From NCBI GenBank assembly GCA_030526355.1, contig JAUNDC010000012.1:1-64000 (forward strand): 64,000 bases of DNA, read 5' to 3'. Below the pieces are notes generated by a model, which was given only the letters and a program-made list of their open reading frames with translations, searched no databases and was not told the origin of the DNA. The stretch comes from Bacillota bacterium. GTDB lineage: Bacteria > Bacillota > Clostridia > Peptostreptococcales > Anaerovoracaceae. The first letter of the stretch is position 1; each line of letters begins with the position of its first letter. The translations under genes and the position numbers were made by a program. This document shows, piece by piece, positions 8,877-17,389 of this stretch.

Positions 8877-10405
8877 CTCATTTCATGCTCGCTGAAGTCA
8901 GATATTCTGTATGCCAGCGCCTCTGCCACATGTCTGCTTTTTATTGTTTCACTGCCGTCAAGGTCTGCAATGGTTCTGGAAATTTTCAGAACTTTGACAT
9001 ACGATCTCATATTCATTGAAAACTTATCGTACGCCGAAGCTATCAGCCTGCTGCCCTCATCATCAGGTCTGCAGAAAAGCTCTACACCATGGTTATCCAG
9101 ACTTCCATTATCCCTGTATCTGCTGCCGGCATATCTGTGCTTCTGAATCTGTCTTGCAGCCTCCACCTTCTCCCTCATACGGGCAGATGTCATTCCGGCT
9201 GACGAGATGCTGTCACCTGCAACCATATCCATTGACACTTTGGCCATCCTTATATGCATATCGATCCTGTCCGAAAACGGTCCTGTAAGCTTGCGTCTGT
9301 AGGTATTCAGTTCTCTGCTGCTGCAGCGGCAGATTCTGGTTTCATCCCACAAATATCCACATTTGCATGGGTTTGCTGCAGCTGCAAGCATGACCTCTGC
9401 AGGAAAAACAGTTTCTTCCGAATTTCTGTTGATCCTGACGAGCCCCTCCTCCGCCGGCTGTCTCATTGCATCTATCGCCCGGCTTTCGAATTCTCCCAGC
9501 TCATCCAGAAAAAGAACACCTCGATGTGCCAGTGATATTTCACCCGGCCGAGGGATTGCACCACCTCCTATCAGCGCTGCAGGAGATATCGTGTGATGAG
9601 GGGCTCTGAAAGGTCTTCTGTCTATCACCTGCTCCGCTTCATCAAGAAGTCCGGCAACACTGTATATGGCGGTGATTTCCAGCTTTTCGCTGTATGAAAG
9701 CTCCGGAAGTATTGTAGGTATACGTCTGGCAATCATTGTTTTACCGCATCCGGGCCCGCCGAGAAGAAGTATTCCATGATTTCCTGCCGCACCAGTCATA
9801 ACAGCGCGCTTTGCAGCCTCCTGACCTTTTACCTGAGAAAAATCGATTTCATGCTTCTTCGAATTATAAACTTTATTTACATTATATATAGAAATCTGTT
9901 TCGTTCCTTCTGCGTGCTCGACTACCTGCCTGAAGCATCCTGCCGGCAATATATTTACATCCTGAAGAATTGAAACCTCATCAGCATTACCTGCCGGAAC
10001 TACTATGTTTTTTATTCCTGCCTCGCGAAGACACATTGCCAGTGGCAGTGCCCCTCTGATGCGGTTTATCCGGCCGTCCAGAGAAAGCTCTCCTAGAAAC
10101 GCCATATTCTGCAGCCTGCTCTCATCGTGCTCCCTTAAGGCTATGCCCAGCGCGACAGGAAGGTCAAAATGGCTTCCTTCCTTATGTCTGCCGGCAGGCA
10201 CGAGATTTATCGTTATTCTCTCATTCGGATATACATAGCCTGAATTTACAATAGCCGGTCTGATTCTGCCACAAGCTTCCTTTATGGTAGCTCCAGCAAG
10301 TCCCACTATTGTAAACCCAGGCATTCCCCTGCGTATATCCGCTTCCACTGATACAGGATAGCCCTTCACCCCTGTAAGGGATGCCGTATTGATTCTCGTT
10401 AACAT
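8873..10405 (-). CDS. comM: ComM/YifB family Mg-chelatase-like AAA ATPase
   Basis: A 510-residue protein of the YifB/ComM family. In Vibrio ComM is a hexameric helicase that helps branch migration during natural transformation; the role in Firmicutes is inferred. The N-terminal Lon-like ChlI domain (about 1-180) is followed by Walker A GGPGCGKTM near residue 218 and Walker B VLFLDELGE near 294. A four-Cys segment near 345-360 (CKCGYLW...CRCS) is typical of the family. The C-terminal Mg-chelatase domain is complete. The stop codon overlaps dprA. Confidence 0.93.
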   Translation of the reverse strand: MLTRINTASLTGVKGYPVSVEADIRRGMPGFTIVGLAGATIKEACGRIRPAIVNSGYVYPNERITINLVPAGRHKEGSHFDLPVALGIALREHDESRLQNMAFLGELSLDGRINRIRGALPLAMCLREAGIKNIVVPAGNADEVSILQDVNILPAGCFRQVVEHAEGTKQISIYNVNKVYNSKKHEIDFSQVKGQEAAKRAVMTGAAGNHGILLLGGPGCGKTMIARRIPTILPELSYSEKLEITAIYSVAGLLDEAEQVIDRRPFRAPHHTISPAALIGGGAIPRPGEISLAHRGVLFLDELGEFESRAIDAMRQPAEEGLVRINRNSEETVFPAEVMLAAAANPCKCGYLWDETRICRCSSRELNTYRRKLTGPFSDRIDMHIRMAKVSMDMVAGDSISSAGMTSARMREKVEAARQIQKHRYAGSRYRDNGSLDNHGVELFCRPDDEGSRLIASAYDKFSMNMRSYVKVLKISRTIADLDGSETIKSRHVAEALAYRISDFSEHEMR

Positions 10406-10424
10406 GGTTTCCCCCTCCCGATGG

Positions 10425-10802
10425 TTAAAACGCCGATTCCGTATGGCGTATAATCACTTCCACAACATCGAAGCTTATTCCCGTAGGCCTGTAACCCGTC
10501 TCTTCAAGCTTCTTAAGATAATATTCCGCACACCTTCTGATGCGCTGCTTTTTAGCTTCAGTCACAGCCTCACCTGGTCTATCGAAGCTGCAGTCACGTC
10601 TTGTCTTCACTTCTATGAATCTCAGCTGCCCGCTCCTCGATGCTATTATATCTATTTCTCCGGTTCGGCATCTGAAATTACGTGCCCATATACTGAATCC
10701 ACACCCCTGCAGATATCTGGCTGCTGCTTTTTCACCTAGCTGACCCAGAGCTTTATTTGACAGATTATCCCTTGTGCTCGTCCGGATACTTTCCACATTC
10801 AT
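10425..10802 (-). CDS. YraN family (UPF0102) nuclease-like protein
   Basis: A 125-residue protein of UPF0102. The fold is that of Holliday-junction-resolvase-like nucleases, but no activity is established. The family core is visible: GEIDIIA near residues 47-53, then FIEVKTR near 62-68, giving the Asp and Glu-x-Lys of a PD-(D/E)XK site. The start ATG has GGAGGGG 5-6 bases upstream. It is the first gene after the promoter at 10840-10868 and is followed by comM after 19 bases. Confidence 0.9.
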   Translation of the reverse strand: MNVESIRTSTRDNLSNKALGQLGEKAAARYLQGCGFSIWARNFRCRTGEIDIIASRSGQLRFIEVKTRRDCSFDRPGEAVTEAKKQRIRRCAEYYLKKLEETGYRPTGISFDVVEVIIRHTESAF

Positions 10803-10839
10803 TTTTACCCCTCCTTTGATCCCATCTTTTTACATATTA

Positions 10840-10868
10840 ATCATATTATACCATTTATTTACTGTCAA
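10840..10868 (-). promoter_or_regulatory. Sigma-A promoter of the yraN-comM-dprA-topA-hslVU operon
   Basis: A perfect TTGACA (10863-10868) is followed 17 bases later by TATGAT (10840-10845). A second TATAAT-like hexamer overlaps it but at poor spacing. Six genes follow on the same strand with gaps of at most about 57 bases. Confidence 0.8.
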
Positions 10869-10889
10869 GGCATTTATTTGAAATAATAT

Positions 10890-10923
10890 AAAAAGCACGG
10901 TGATTTGAGTTTCCGTGCTTTTT
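10890..10923. terminator. Bidirectional intrinsic terminator
   Basis: AAAAAGCACGG (10890-10900) pairs with CCGTGCTTTTT (10913-10923), so T runs follow the stem on both strands. On the minus strand it ends the metallo-hydrolase/HAD unit before the yraN promoter. Confidence 0.9.
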
Positions 10924-10975
10924 GCTGAAATCAATATTGCTGTTCTGTTATAAGCTTTTATCCTGCGGATCTGCA

Positions 10976-11803
10976 TCAGTCATTGAGTACAAATTTCTCC
11001 ACTGCATCGGCCACACCATCTTCATGGTTGGATGGCGCTACATATCTGGCAATCGCTTTCACCTCTTCTTCTGCATTGCCTACCGCTACCGGCATTCCTG
11101 ACGCCAGCAGCATTGCCATATCGTTGGGGCTGTCTCCTATTGCCATCATTTCACTCTGCTCAATTCCAAGCAGTCTGCCCATTTGACTCAGAGCCTCCGC
11201 CTTGCTGGTAGTTGCCCCGCCAATCTCCAGATTATGCTTAAAAGAACTGGTAATAGTCGTTTCCGGGAGAGTCTTCAGCTTTTCTCTCATAACTGGTTTT
11301 TCTGAAATATCCTCAAAGTTAATATTAATATTTTCAATTTCATTTTTATGCGACAGCATGAATCCATAAATATCGTCTACAGGATTTCTTGTTTTTAAGA
11401 TATAATCTATATTTCTTATACTGCTTCCAGTCTTCTTCACAGTTTCAAAATACTCTCTGTCGATGTATGCCGTTCCTTTTACAAAGCACTCCACCACATA
11501 GTCATGGGCACGGAGCAGTTCAACCGACCTCTCAACAGCCAGCGGTGAAAGGCAGTTCTCGTAAAATGTGCTGTTTTCTTTTAAATCTGTTATAGATGCT
11601 CCATTGGATGTCAGTACATATCTGACAGCATCCAGCTCAAATACATCTTCAGGGAGAGCCGAGAACGGTCTGCCGGTTGCAATTACAATGTTTACTCCCT
11701 TCTCTGCCGCTCTGCTGAGAGCTTCTCTGTTTCTCCTGCTTATAACTCTGTCATCATTCAGTGTCGTACCGTCCAGATCCAGTGCTATCAATTTTATTGC
11801 CAT
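10976..11803 (-). CDS. Cof-type HAD-IIB family phosphatase
   Basis: A 275-residue hydrolase of the HAD superfamily, Cof subfamily, which acts on sugar phosphates, flavin or nucleotide phosphates; the substrate cannot be read from sequence. Motif I is DLDGTTLND with the catalytic aspartates at residues 8 and 10, motif II is ATGRP, and motif IV is GDSPNDMAM near 220. A type IIB cap lies between motifs II and III. AGAGGT precedes the start. It begins 4 bases after the metallo-hydrolase gene. Confidence 0.9.
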   Translation of the reverse strand: MAIKLIALDLDGTTLNDDRVISRRNREALSRAAEKGVNIVIATGRPFSALPEDVFELDAVRYVLTSNGASITDLKENSTFYENCLSPLAVERSVELLRAHDYVVECFVKGTAYIDREYFETVKKTGSSIRNIDYILKTRNPVDDIYGFMLSHKNEIENININFEDISEKPVMREKLKTLPETTITSSFKHNLEIGGATTSKAEALSQMGRLLGIEQSEMMAIGDSPNDMAMLLASGMPVAVGNAEEEVKAIARYVAPSNHEDGVADAVEKFVLND

Positions 11804-11807
11804 ATCA

Positions 11808-12404
11808 TTACCTCTTGTTTACTATATCTATGAATTCTTTATTGATTTTTCTTACCTTCTTCATGGTGCACCCGTCGCCGTGACCGGGATATATCATCAT
11901 ATCATTGCCCCACTTGTCAATTATGTCCAGAATACTGCTCCTCATCTCATCCTCTGAGCCGTCCTCAAGATCAGTTCTGCCAAGATCCACATTAAAAATC
12001 GTATCCCCTGTAAATACCGCCTTGCTCTTTGAAGACATGAAGCAGACGCTGCCCTTCGTATGACCCGGCGTATTAATAACCAACAGCTTCTCTCCGTCAA
12101 GATCTATGACATCTCCATCCTCCATATACACATCAACCGGCTCACCGTACATGTCACAATCGGCACGATGCATGTAAACCGGGCAGTCAAACTCGTTCTT
12201 TATCCTTCTGACCGCTCCCGTATGATCATAATGATGGTGCGTCAGAAGTATACCTGCCGGTTTAAGATCGTATCTGCTGACAAATCCGGTAAACACCTTC
12301 GGATTATATCCGGGATCTATAATATAACAAGTTTGTCCCTCATTCTGATAAATAACATACCCGTTGCTTTCCAGCATACCGCCTGTAAATCTCTGAATTT
12401 TCAT
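11808..12404 (-). CDS. Metallo-beta-lactamase fold hydrolase, glyoxalase II-like
   Basis: A 198-residue single-domain hydrolase of the glyoxalase II-like group, predicted to be a cytoplasmic thioester or related hydrolase. The metal motif THHHYDHTG is present near residues 55-63, the second-site His in NTPGHTKGS near 115, and GDTIF with the bridging Asp near 137. A longer frame opens with TTG at 12422, but the ATG at 12404 has AGAGGA at 8 bases and matches the family start. It forms an operon with the HAD gene. Confidence 0.88.
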   Translation of the reverse strand: MKIQRFTGGMLESNGYVIYQNEGQTCYIIDPGYNPKVFTGFVSRYDLKPAGILLTHHHYDHTGAVRRIKNEFDCPVYMHRADCDMYGEPVDVYMEDGDVIDLDGEKLLVINTPGHTKGSVCFMSSKSKAVFTGDTIFNVDLGRTDLEDGSEDEMRSSILDIIDKWGNDMMIYPGHGDGCTMKKVRKINKEFIDIVNKR

Positions 12405-12439
12405 TTTTTCTGTCCTCTGCAATTTTTCTTTTCCTAATT

Positions 12440-12468
12440 ATTTTAATCTATTTGCTGTCTTCTTGCAA
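12440..12468 (-). promoter_or_regulatory. Promoter of the metallo-hydrolase/HAD operon
   Basis: TTGCAA (12463-12468) and TAAAAT (12440-12445) on the minus strand are 17 bases apart. It stands back to back with the trkA promoter. Confidence 0.6.
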
Positions 12469-12475
12469 TTATATG

Positions 12476-12503
12476 TTGAATTCCTTTCAATAAGTGGTAA
12501 AAT
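12476..12503 (+). promoter_or_regulatory. Promoter of the trk operon
   Basis: TTGAAT (12476-12481) and TAAAAT (12498-12503) are 16 bases apart on the plus strand, about 37 bases before the trkA start codon. Confidence 0.6.
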
Positions 12504-12539
12504 TATTGTGTTTGATATTATACAAAAAGGAACTTAAAA

Positions 12540-13910
12540 ATGAAAATACTTATCGTAGGTGCCGGCAAACTTGGAATGAAGGTTGCCAATGCGCTTCTGG
12601 GCGGTGAGCATGCTGTCACAATTATGGATATCAACGAAAGCATTCTGCAGAAGATAAGCTCTCACATCGATGTCATGACGGTAAACGCCAACGCCAAGGA
12701 AGTAAAAAGCCTTAAAAAGCTGAATATCTCATCTTATGATTATCTTATTGCAGTTACTGGAAACGATGAGACAAATATAGTTATAGCATCCTTTGCCAAA
12801 AGGCTTGGCTGCAGCAAGGTCATTGCACGAATTAGGGACCCTGAGCATATGCAGCAGATCAACTTCATAAAGGATGCAATGGGCATTGATCACATCGTTA
12901 ACCCGGATCTGGGTATAACGGTTGAAATCTACAAATACCTTGCGGAAAAATACACTCTAAGCAACGGTATTTTTTCCACCGGCAAGATTTCTCTGATAGA
13001 ATTCAACGTTGAGAGATATAAACAGCTGGTCGGACTTACGATGAAAGACATCCCAAAGGTTCTTCCCAACATGCTGGTAGTTGCCATCTCAAGAAACGGC
13101 AAGGTAATAATCCCTCATGGATGTACTACTATTGAGGAAGACGATTTTCTCTATGTTATCGGGGAAAAGGCACCTATACTGGAGCTTAATTCCAAGGTGC
13201 ACGAAAAGGGAAAATATACAGACCTTCAGAAGGTAATGATAATAGGCGGTGGAAAAACAGGCTTCTATCTTGCCAATATGCTGGCAGAGTTTGGTGCTGC
13301 AGTAAAAGTTATTGAAAAAAGCAAGGAAAGATGCCATTACCTTTCCACTCACCTGGAGGATGTTATGATCCTTCATGGTGATGCCACAGATCTTTCTCTT
13401 CTGGAAGAAGAAAATCTTGATCTTATGGATGCTGTTGTTACAGCTACCGGATATGATGAAGACAACCTTCTGCTTGCTCTTACTGCAAAACGTCATGGAA
13501 TCGAGGATGTTATAGCCAAGGTAAGCAGAGCAAGCTATGCGGAGATTATTTCCGGTATGGGAATTGATATGGCTCTCAATCCTCTGGACATTACAACAAG
13601 CAATATTCTGAGATTCGTACAGGGTTCAAAGAAAATCCTGTCATCACAGCTTATTCAGGGTCAAGCTGAAATCATGGAGATAATTGCTACTCCTCATATG
13701 AAGATTCTTGACAGGCCTCTGAAAGAGCTGGATCTTCCTGATGGTATCATTTTCGCTGCAATACACAGGGGTACAGATGTGATAATACCTAATGGTAACA
13801 CTGTGATTCTCGAGGATGACAAGGTAATATTACTGAGCCTTCTCAGCGACATCTCCTCAACCGAAAAACTTCTGACAGACAAAGGTAAATTTTCGTTTTT
13901 CAGAAGATAG
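12540..13910 (+). CDS. trkA: Trk system potassium uptake regulatory protein TrkA
   Basis: A 456-residue cytoplasmic gating subunit with two tandem RCK units. The first NAD(H)-binding half starts with GAGKLG near residues 7-12 and the second with GGGKTG near 237-242; each is followed by a TrkA-C domain. The ligand may be NAD(H) or ATP, and in several Firmicutes RCK-C domains bind c-di-AMP. AAGGAA precedes the ATG. It is followed by two pore-subunit genes, so one TrkA may serve both pores. Confidence 0.96.
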   Translation: MKILIVGAGKLGMKVANALLGGEHAVTIMDINESILQKISSHIDVMTVNANAKEVKSLKKLNISSYDYLIAVTGNDETNIVIASFAKRLGCSKVIARIRDPEHMQQINFIKDAMGIDHIVNPDLGITVEIYKYLAEKYTLSNGIFSTGKISLIEFNVERYKQLVGLTMKDIPKVLPNMLVVAISRNGKVIIPHGCTTIEEDDFLYVIGEKAPILELNSKVHEKGKYTDLQKVMIIGGGKTGFYLANMLAEFGAAVKVIEKSKERCHYLSTHLEDVMILHGDATDLSLLEEENLDLMDAVVTATGYDEDNLLLALTAKRHGIEDVIAKVSRASYAEIISGMGIDMALNPLDITTSNILRFVQGSKKILSSQLIQGQAEIMEIIATPHMKILDRPLKELDLPDGIIFAAIHRGTDVIIPNGNTVILEDDKVILLSLLSDISSTEKLLTDKGKFSFFRR

Positions 13911-13956
13911 GCAGATACTGCGAGCAGGTCTGACACTAATTACTGCAGGTGGCTTT

Positions 13957-15420
13957 ATGAATTTAAATCTCAGCTCGATATTAAGAATAATTGGACTGGT
14001 TCTGATGGTAATAAGCATTGCGATGTTACCATCCTTTTTAGTATCACTGATTTACGGTGAAACAGATGTAGCCAGAGCCTTTGCCAGTATCATGCTGCTA
14101 GCTGTAATCATCGGCCTTATCATATTCAAGCTATGTCAATACAATGCCAAGCAGCTCCGCGTACGTGACGGATTCCTTATTGTTACGCTCTGCTGGCTTG
14201 TTTCCACCATTCTGGGGTCAATACCATTTATTGTAACCGGAAGCATTCCCAGCTTCACTGATGCTTTTTTTGAATCAGCATCTGGTTTTTCCACGACGGG
14301 ATGCTCAATACTCACTGATATAGAAGCTCTCCCTAAAGGTATACTTTTCTGGAGATCCTTCACCCACTGGATAGGCGGCATGGGAATACTTATTTTTGCC
14401 ATAGCACTCATGCCTTCACTAGGCATAAGCGGTCAGAATCTTGCAGTTTCCGAAGCGCCCGGACCTTCTCTTGATAAAATCACCCCCAAAATGTCAGATA
14501 CTGCAAAGATTCTTTATGTGACATATATACTTTTTACGATTCTGGAAACAATCCTTCTCATGCTGGGTGGACTGAGTCTCTACGATGCGCTTATCCATAC
14601 CTTCGGAACTGTAGGTACCGGAGGATTCTCAAGCTACAATAACAGCATCGCCCATTTTGACAGTGCCTATGTCAGCGTTGTAATCACGGTATTTATGGTT
14701 CTCTGCGGAATCAACTTCAACTTATATTTCGTATCGCTCCGCGGCTCCTTCAGAGTATTCCTGGAGGATACGGAATTCAAATTCTATATTTTCTCTTTTT
14801 TAGCAGCGTCATTTTTCATTCTTATCACTATCATGCATGGCAATCCTTCGGAAAACGCAGGAGATGCTGTCATTGATTCTTCATTCCAGACGGCATCAAT
14901 ACTGACAACGACGGGATATTCAACAACTGATTACGAGCAATGGCCTGCTGTCACTCAGATGGTTATACTTATCCTCATGTTCATGGGCGGATCCTCTTCA
15001 TCAACATCAGGAGGCATCAAGATTGTCAGAGTAGTGATAATACTGAAGCTGATAAGACGAGGAATATCAACAAGACTTCACCCTAATGTAATAGAAACCA
15101 TAAAGCTTAACGGGAAGCAGATGCCGGTAGATACAGTGTCTGCAATAGCAAATCATTTCTTCCTGTATATTGCTATGATATTTTTCGGTGCATTTATTGT
15201 ATCCTTTGAAAACGTAGATCTGGTGACCTGCTTCAGTTCTGTCATCACCTGCCTCGGCAATATAGGACCTGGCTTCGGCGCTGTGGGACCGTCTGAGAAT
15301 TTCAGTGCACTGTCTGCTCTTTCCAAGTGGATTCTTTCGATCTACATGATTGCAGGCAGACTGGAATTCTACACCATGTTCGTCCTGCTTATGCCAAGGT
15401 TCTGGAGTTCAAATCATTGA
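13957..15420 (+). CDS. trkH: Potassium uptake pore subunit TrkH, first copy
   Basis: A 487-residue membrane protein of the TrkH/KtrB family with four M1-P-M2 repeats and about ten membrane segments. The four filter loops keep their glycines: SGFSTTGCS near residue 110, GTVGTGGFS near 225, LTTTGYSTT near 315 and CLGNIGPGFG near 435. It carries K+ into the cell together with TrkA. It begins 46 bases after trkA and lies 17 bases before a second, clearly different trkH. Confidence 0.95.
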   Translation: MNLNLSSILRIIGLVLMVISIAMLPSFLVSLIYGETDVARAFASIMLLAVIIGLIIFKLCQYNAKQLRVRDGFLIVTLCWLVSTILGSIPFIVTGSIPSFTDAFFESASGFSTTGCSILTDIEALPKGILFWRSFTHWIGGMGILIFAIALMPSLGISGQNLAVSEAPGPSLDKITPKMSDTAKILYVTYILFTILETILLMLGGLSLYDALIHTFGTVGTGGFSSYNNSIAHFDSAYVSVVITVFMVLCGINFNLYFVSLRGSFRVFLEDTEFKFYIFSFLAASFFILITIMHGNPSENAGDAVIDSSFQTASILTTTGYSTTDYEQWPAVTQMVILILMFMGGSSSSTSGGIKIVRVVIILKLIRRGISTRLHPNVIETIKLNGKQMPVDTVSAIANHFFLYIAMIFFGAFIVSFENVDLVTCFSSVITCLGNIGPGFGAVGPSENFSALSALSKWILSIYMIAGRLEFYTMFVLLMPRFWSSNH

Positions 15421-15437
15421 TCAGGAGCAATTAACAA

Positions 15438-16907
15438 ATGTCAAACCTCAACTTAAACTACAAGGCCATTATAAAAATATTAGGCTTCATCATACTTGTT
15501 TCGGGCACTGCAATGGTGATTCCATGGATATTCGCAGCTTCAACCGGAGACACCTCTGCTTCCCATGCTTTTGCAAAATGCACGCCGTTTTTTATTGTTA
15601 TAGGTGGTCTTGCTGCTCTGAGCATCAAGCAGGGCAAGGTGCGCTTGAGAACACGTGAAGGATATATCGTAGTTGCTGCCTGCTGGATGCTGGCTTCTAT
15701 TACAGGCGCGTTTCCTTACTATCTGTCCGGATTTGCTGATAATTTCGTAGACGCTTTGTTTGAATCAACTTCAGGCTTTACAACCACCGGATGCACCGCT
15801 GTTGCAGATGGAACGCTTTCTCCTACCCTTATGCTCTGGAAAGCAATCTCTCACTGGCTAGGAGGTATGGGTATTCTTATCTTTATCATATCCATCCTGC
15901 CTGCACTTGGGATAAACGGACAGCTCATTGCAAGAGCAGAGGCTCCCGGCCCGGTTCTTGAAAAGGTTACCGTTCGTATGAGTGATTCGGCAAAGATACT
16001 TTATCTGACTTATATTTCTTTTACTCTGATTGAATTCCTGCTATTAGCCGCATCACGCAAAATGCCTGTTTTTGATGCACTGATTACCACTCTGGGAAGC
16101 ATAAGTACCGGAGGGCTTGTTGTACACCCTGAAGGCATTGCTTTCTATAACAGTGTATATGTAGAAATAGTTATATCTGTTTTCTGCATCCTGGCATCCT
16201 TCAACTTCGTGCTCTATCATTATCTTGTCACAGGCAAAAGCAGTTACTTTACAAAGGATATCGAGCTTCGTGCATACATCATCATAATAGTCGGGGCTCT
16301 TGTTATCTGTACTATTGGTATGACTGCTGCCGGAAGCGGCAGCTTCGCCTCAAACCTCAGAGGCTCTTTTTTCCAGGTTATCAGTATGGCTACAACCTCA
16401 GGGTATGTCCATTCAGCATATTCAGTGTGGCCATCGGTATGCCAGATAACACTTATTATACTTATGTTTATAGGCGGATGCGCTGCTTCCACCTCAGGCT
16501 CTATCAAGGTCGTAAGGGTTCTCGTAATGCTTAAGCTTATCTGGCGCGGCGGTGTGAAGCGTATTCACCCTCGTTCTGTTGTCGCTGTAAAGCTTGGACG
16601 CAATGCTGTATCTGCTCCTGTGGTTTCTGCGATAACAATGTTTATGCTGACATATATGTTCATTTTCATAGTATCAGCTTTTATCCTTTCATTCCAGGGA
16701 CTCGACATGGAAACGACTTTGACAACGGCACTTGCCATGCTTTCAAATACCGGCGCGGCTTTTGGCGAGACTGCAGTAACAGGTAATTTTTCGATGTTCC
16801 ATCCGGTTCTCAAGCTTTTTCTGAGCGGACTGATGATAATAGGCAGACTTGAGCTGTTCCCTATTATAGTTCTTTTTACCAGAAATTTCTGGGGTAAGGA
16901 TAGATAA
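15438..16907 (+). CDS. trkH: Potassium uptake pore subunit TrkH, second divergent copy
   Basis: A 489-residue TrkH homologue with the same repeat plan as the gene before it but low identity outside the pore. All four filter glycines remain: SGFTTTGCT near residue 115, GSISTGGLV near 220, TTSGYVHSA near 315 and LSNTGAAFG near 435. Loops three and four depart from the first copy, in which TTTGYSTTD and LGNIGPGFG stand. This could alter affinity, Na+/K+ choice or gating. Two pores behind one trkA suggest conditional use of each, but this is inference. Confidence 0.93.
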   Translation: MSNLNLNYKAIIKILGFIILVSGTAMVIPWIFAASTGDTSASHAFAKCTPFFIVIGGLAALSIKQGKVRLRTREGYIVVAACWMLASITGAFPYYLSGFADNFVDALFESTSGFTTTGCTAVADGTLSPTLMLWKAISHWLGGMGILIFIISILPALGINGQLIARAEAPGPVLEKVTVRMSDSAKILYLTYISFTLIEFLLLAASRKMPVFDALITTLGSISTGGLVVHPEGIAFYNSVYVEIVISVFCILASFNFVLYHYLVTGKSSYFTKDIELRAYIIIIVGALVICTIGMTAAGSGSFASNLRGSFFQVISMATTSGYVHSAYSVWPSVCQITLIILMFIGGCAASTSGSIKVVRVLVMLKLIWRGGVKRIHPRSVVAVKLGRNAVSAPVVSAITMFMLTYMFIFIVSAFILSFQGLDMETTLTTALAMLSNTGAAFGETAVTGNFSMFHPVLKLFLSGLMIIGRLELFPIIVLFTRNFWGKDR

Positions 16908-16936
16908 TATTCTTTCTTTCCGGCAATCATAAAGGT

Positions 16937-17389
16937 ATGAAAGTCAAGGATCTTATGAGCACTGATATAGTGTGTATAAAAGAAAATTCAACCATTATTC
17001 AGGCTGCCGCCCAAATGAGAAAATGCAATATCGGCAGCCTGCCGGTCTGCGATGATACCGGCCATATTAAGGGCATATTAACCGATCGAGATATTGTGAT
17101 ACGTGCGCTTTCAGAATATGCAGATGGTACAGCCGGACATTTATCTCTCAAAGATATCAAGGTTAAAGATGTCATGAGTCTCAATCCTGTAACGGTATCC
17201 CCCGATACCAGTATTCATGATGCAGCTCTGAATTTTGCTTTTCATAAAATAAGAAGGCTCCCTGTAACGGAAGCCTCCGGAATCGTCGGTATGCTGTCAC
17301 TCGGCGATGTTGCAGTCAAACCTGTGTTTATCGATGAAGCCGGTGATGCATTAAGCTCTATAAGTCTTACTGATGATCTGCAGCGATGA
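16937..17389 (+). CDS. CBS-domain pair protein
   Basis: A 150-residue stand-alone protein of two CBS domains, about residues 1-58 and 72-132, each with the typical DLMSTDIV/DVMSLNPV opening and a GILTDRDI or GMLSLGDV strand. Such Bateman modules bind adenine nucleotides such as AMP, ATP or c-di-AMP and act as sensors. It lies 29 bases after the second trkH and is probably cotranscribed, which suggests a link to potassium uptake. The gene runs head-on into rnr with a 23-base overlap and no terminator between them. Confidence 0.9.
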   Translation: MKVKDLMSTDIVCIKENSTIIQAAAQMRKCNIGSLPVCDDTGHIKGILTDRDIVIRALSEYADGTAGHLSLKDIKVKDVMSLNPVTVSPDTSIHDAALNFAFHKIRRLPVTEASGIVGMLSLGDVAVKPVFIDEAGDALSSISLTDDLQR

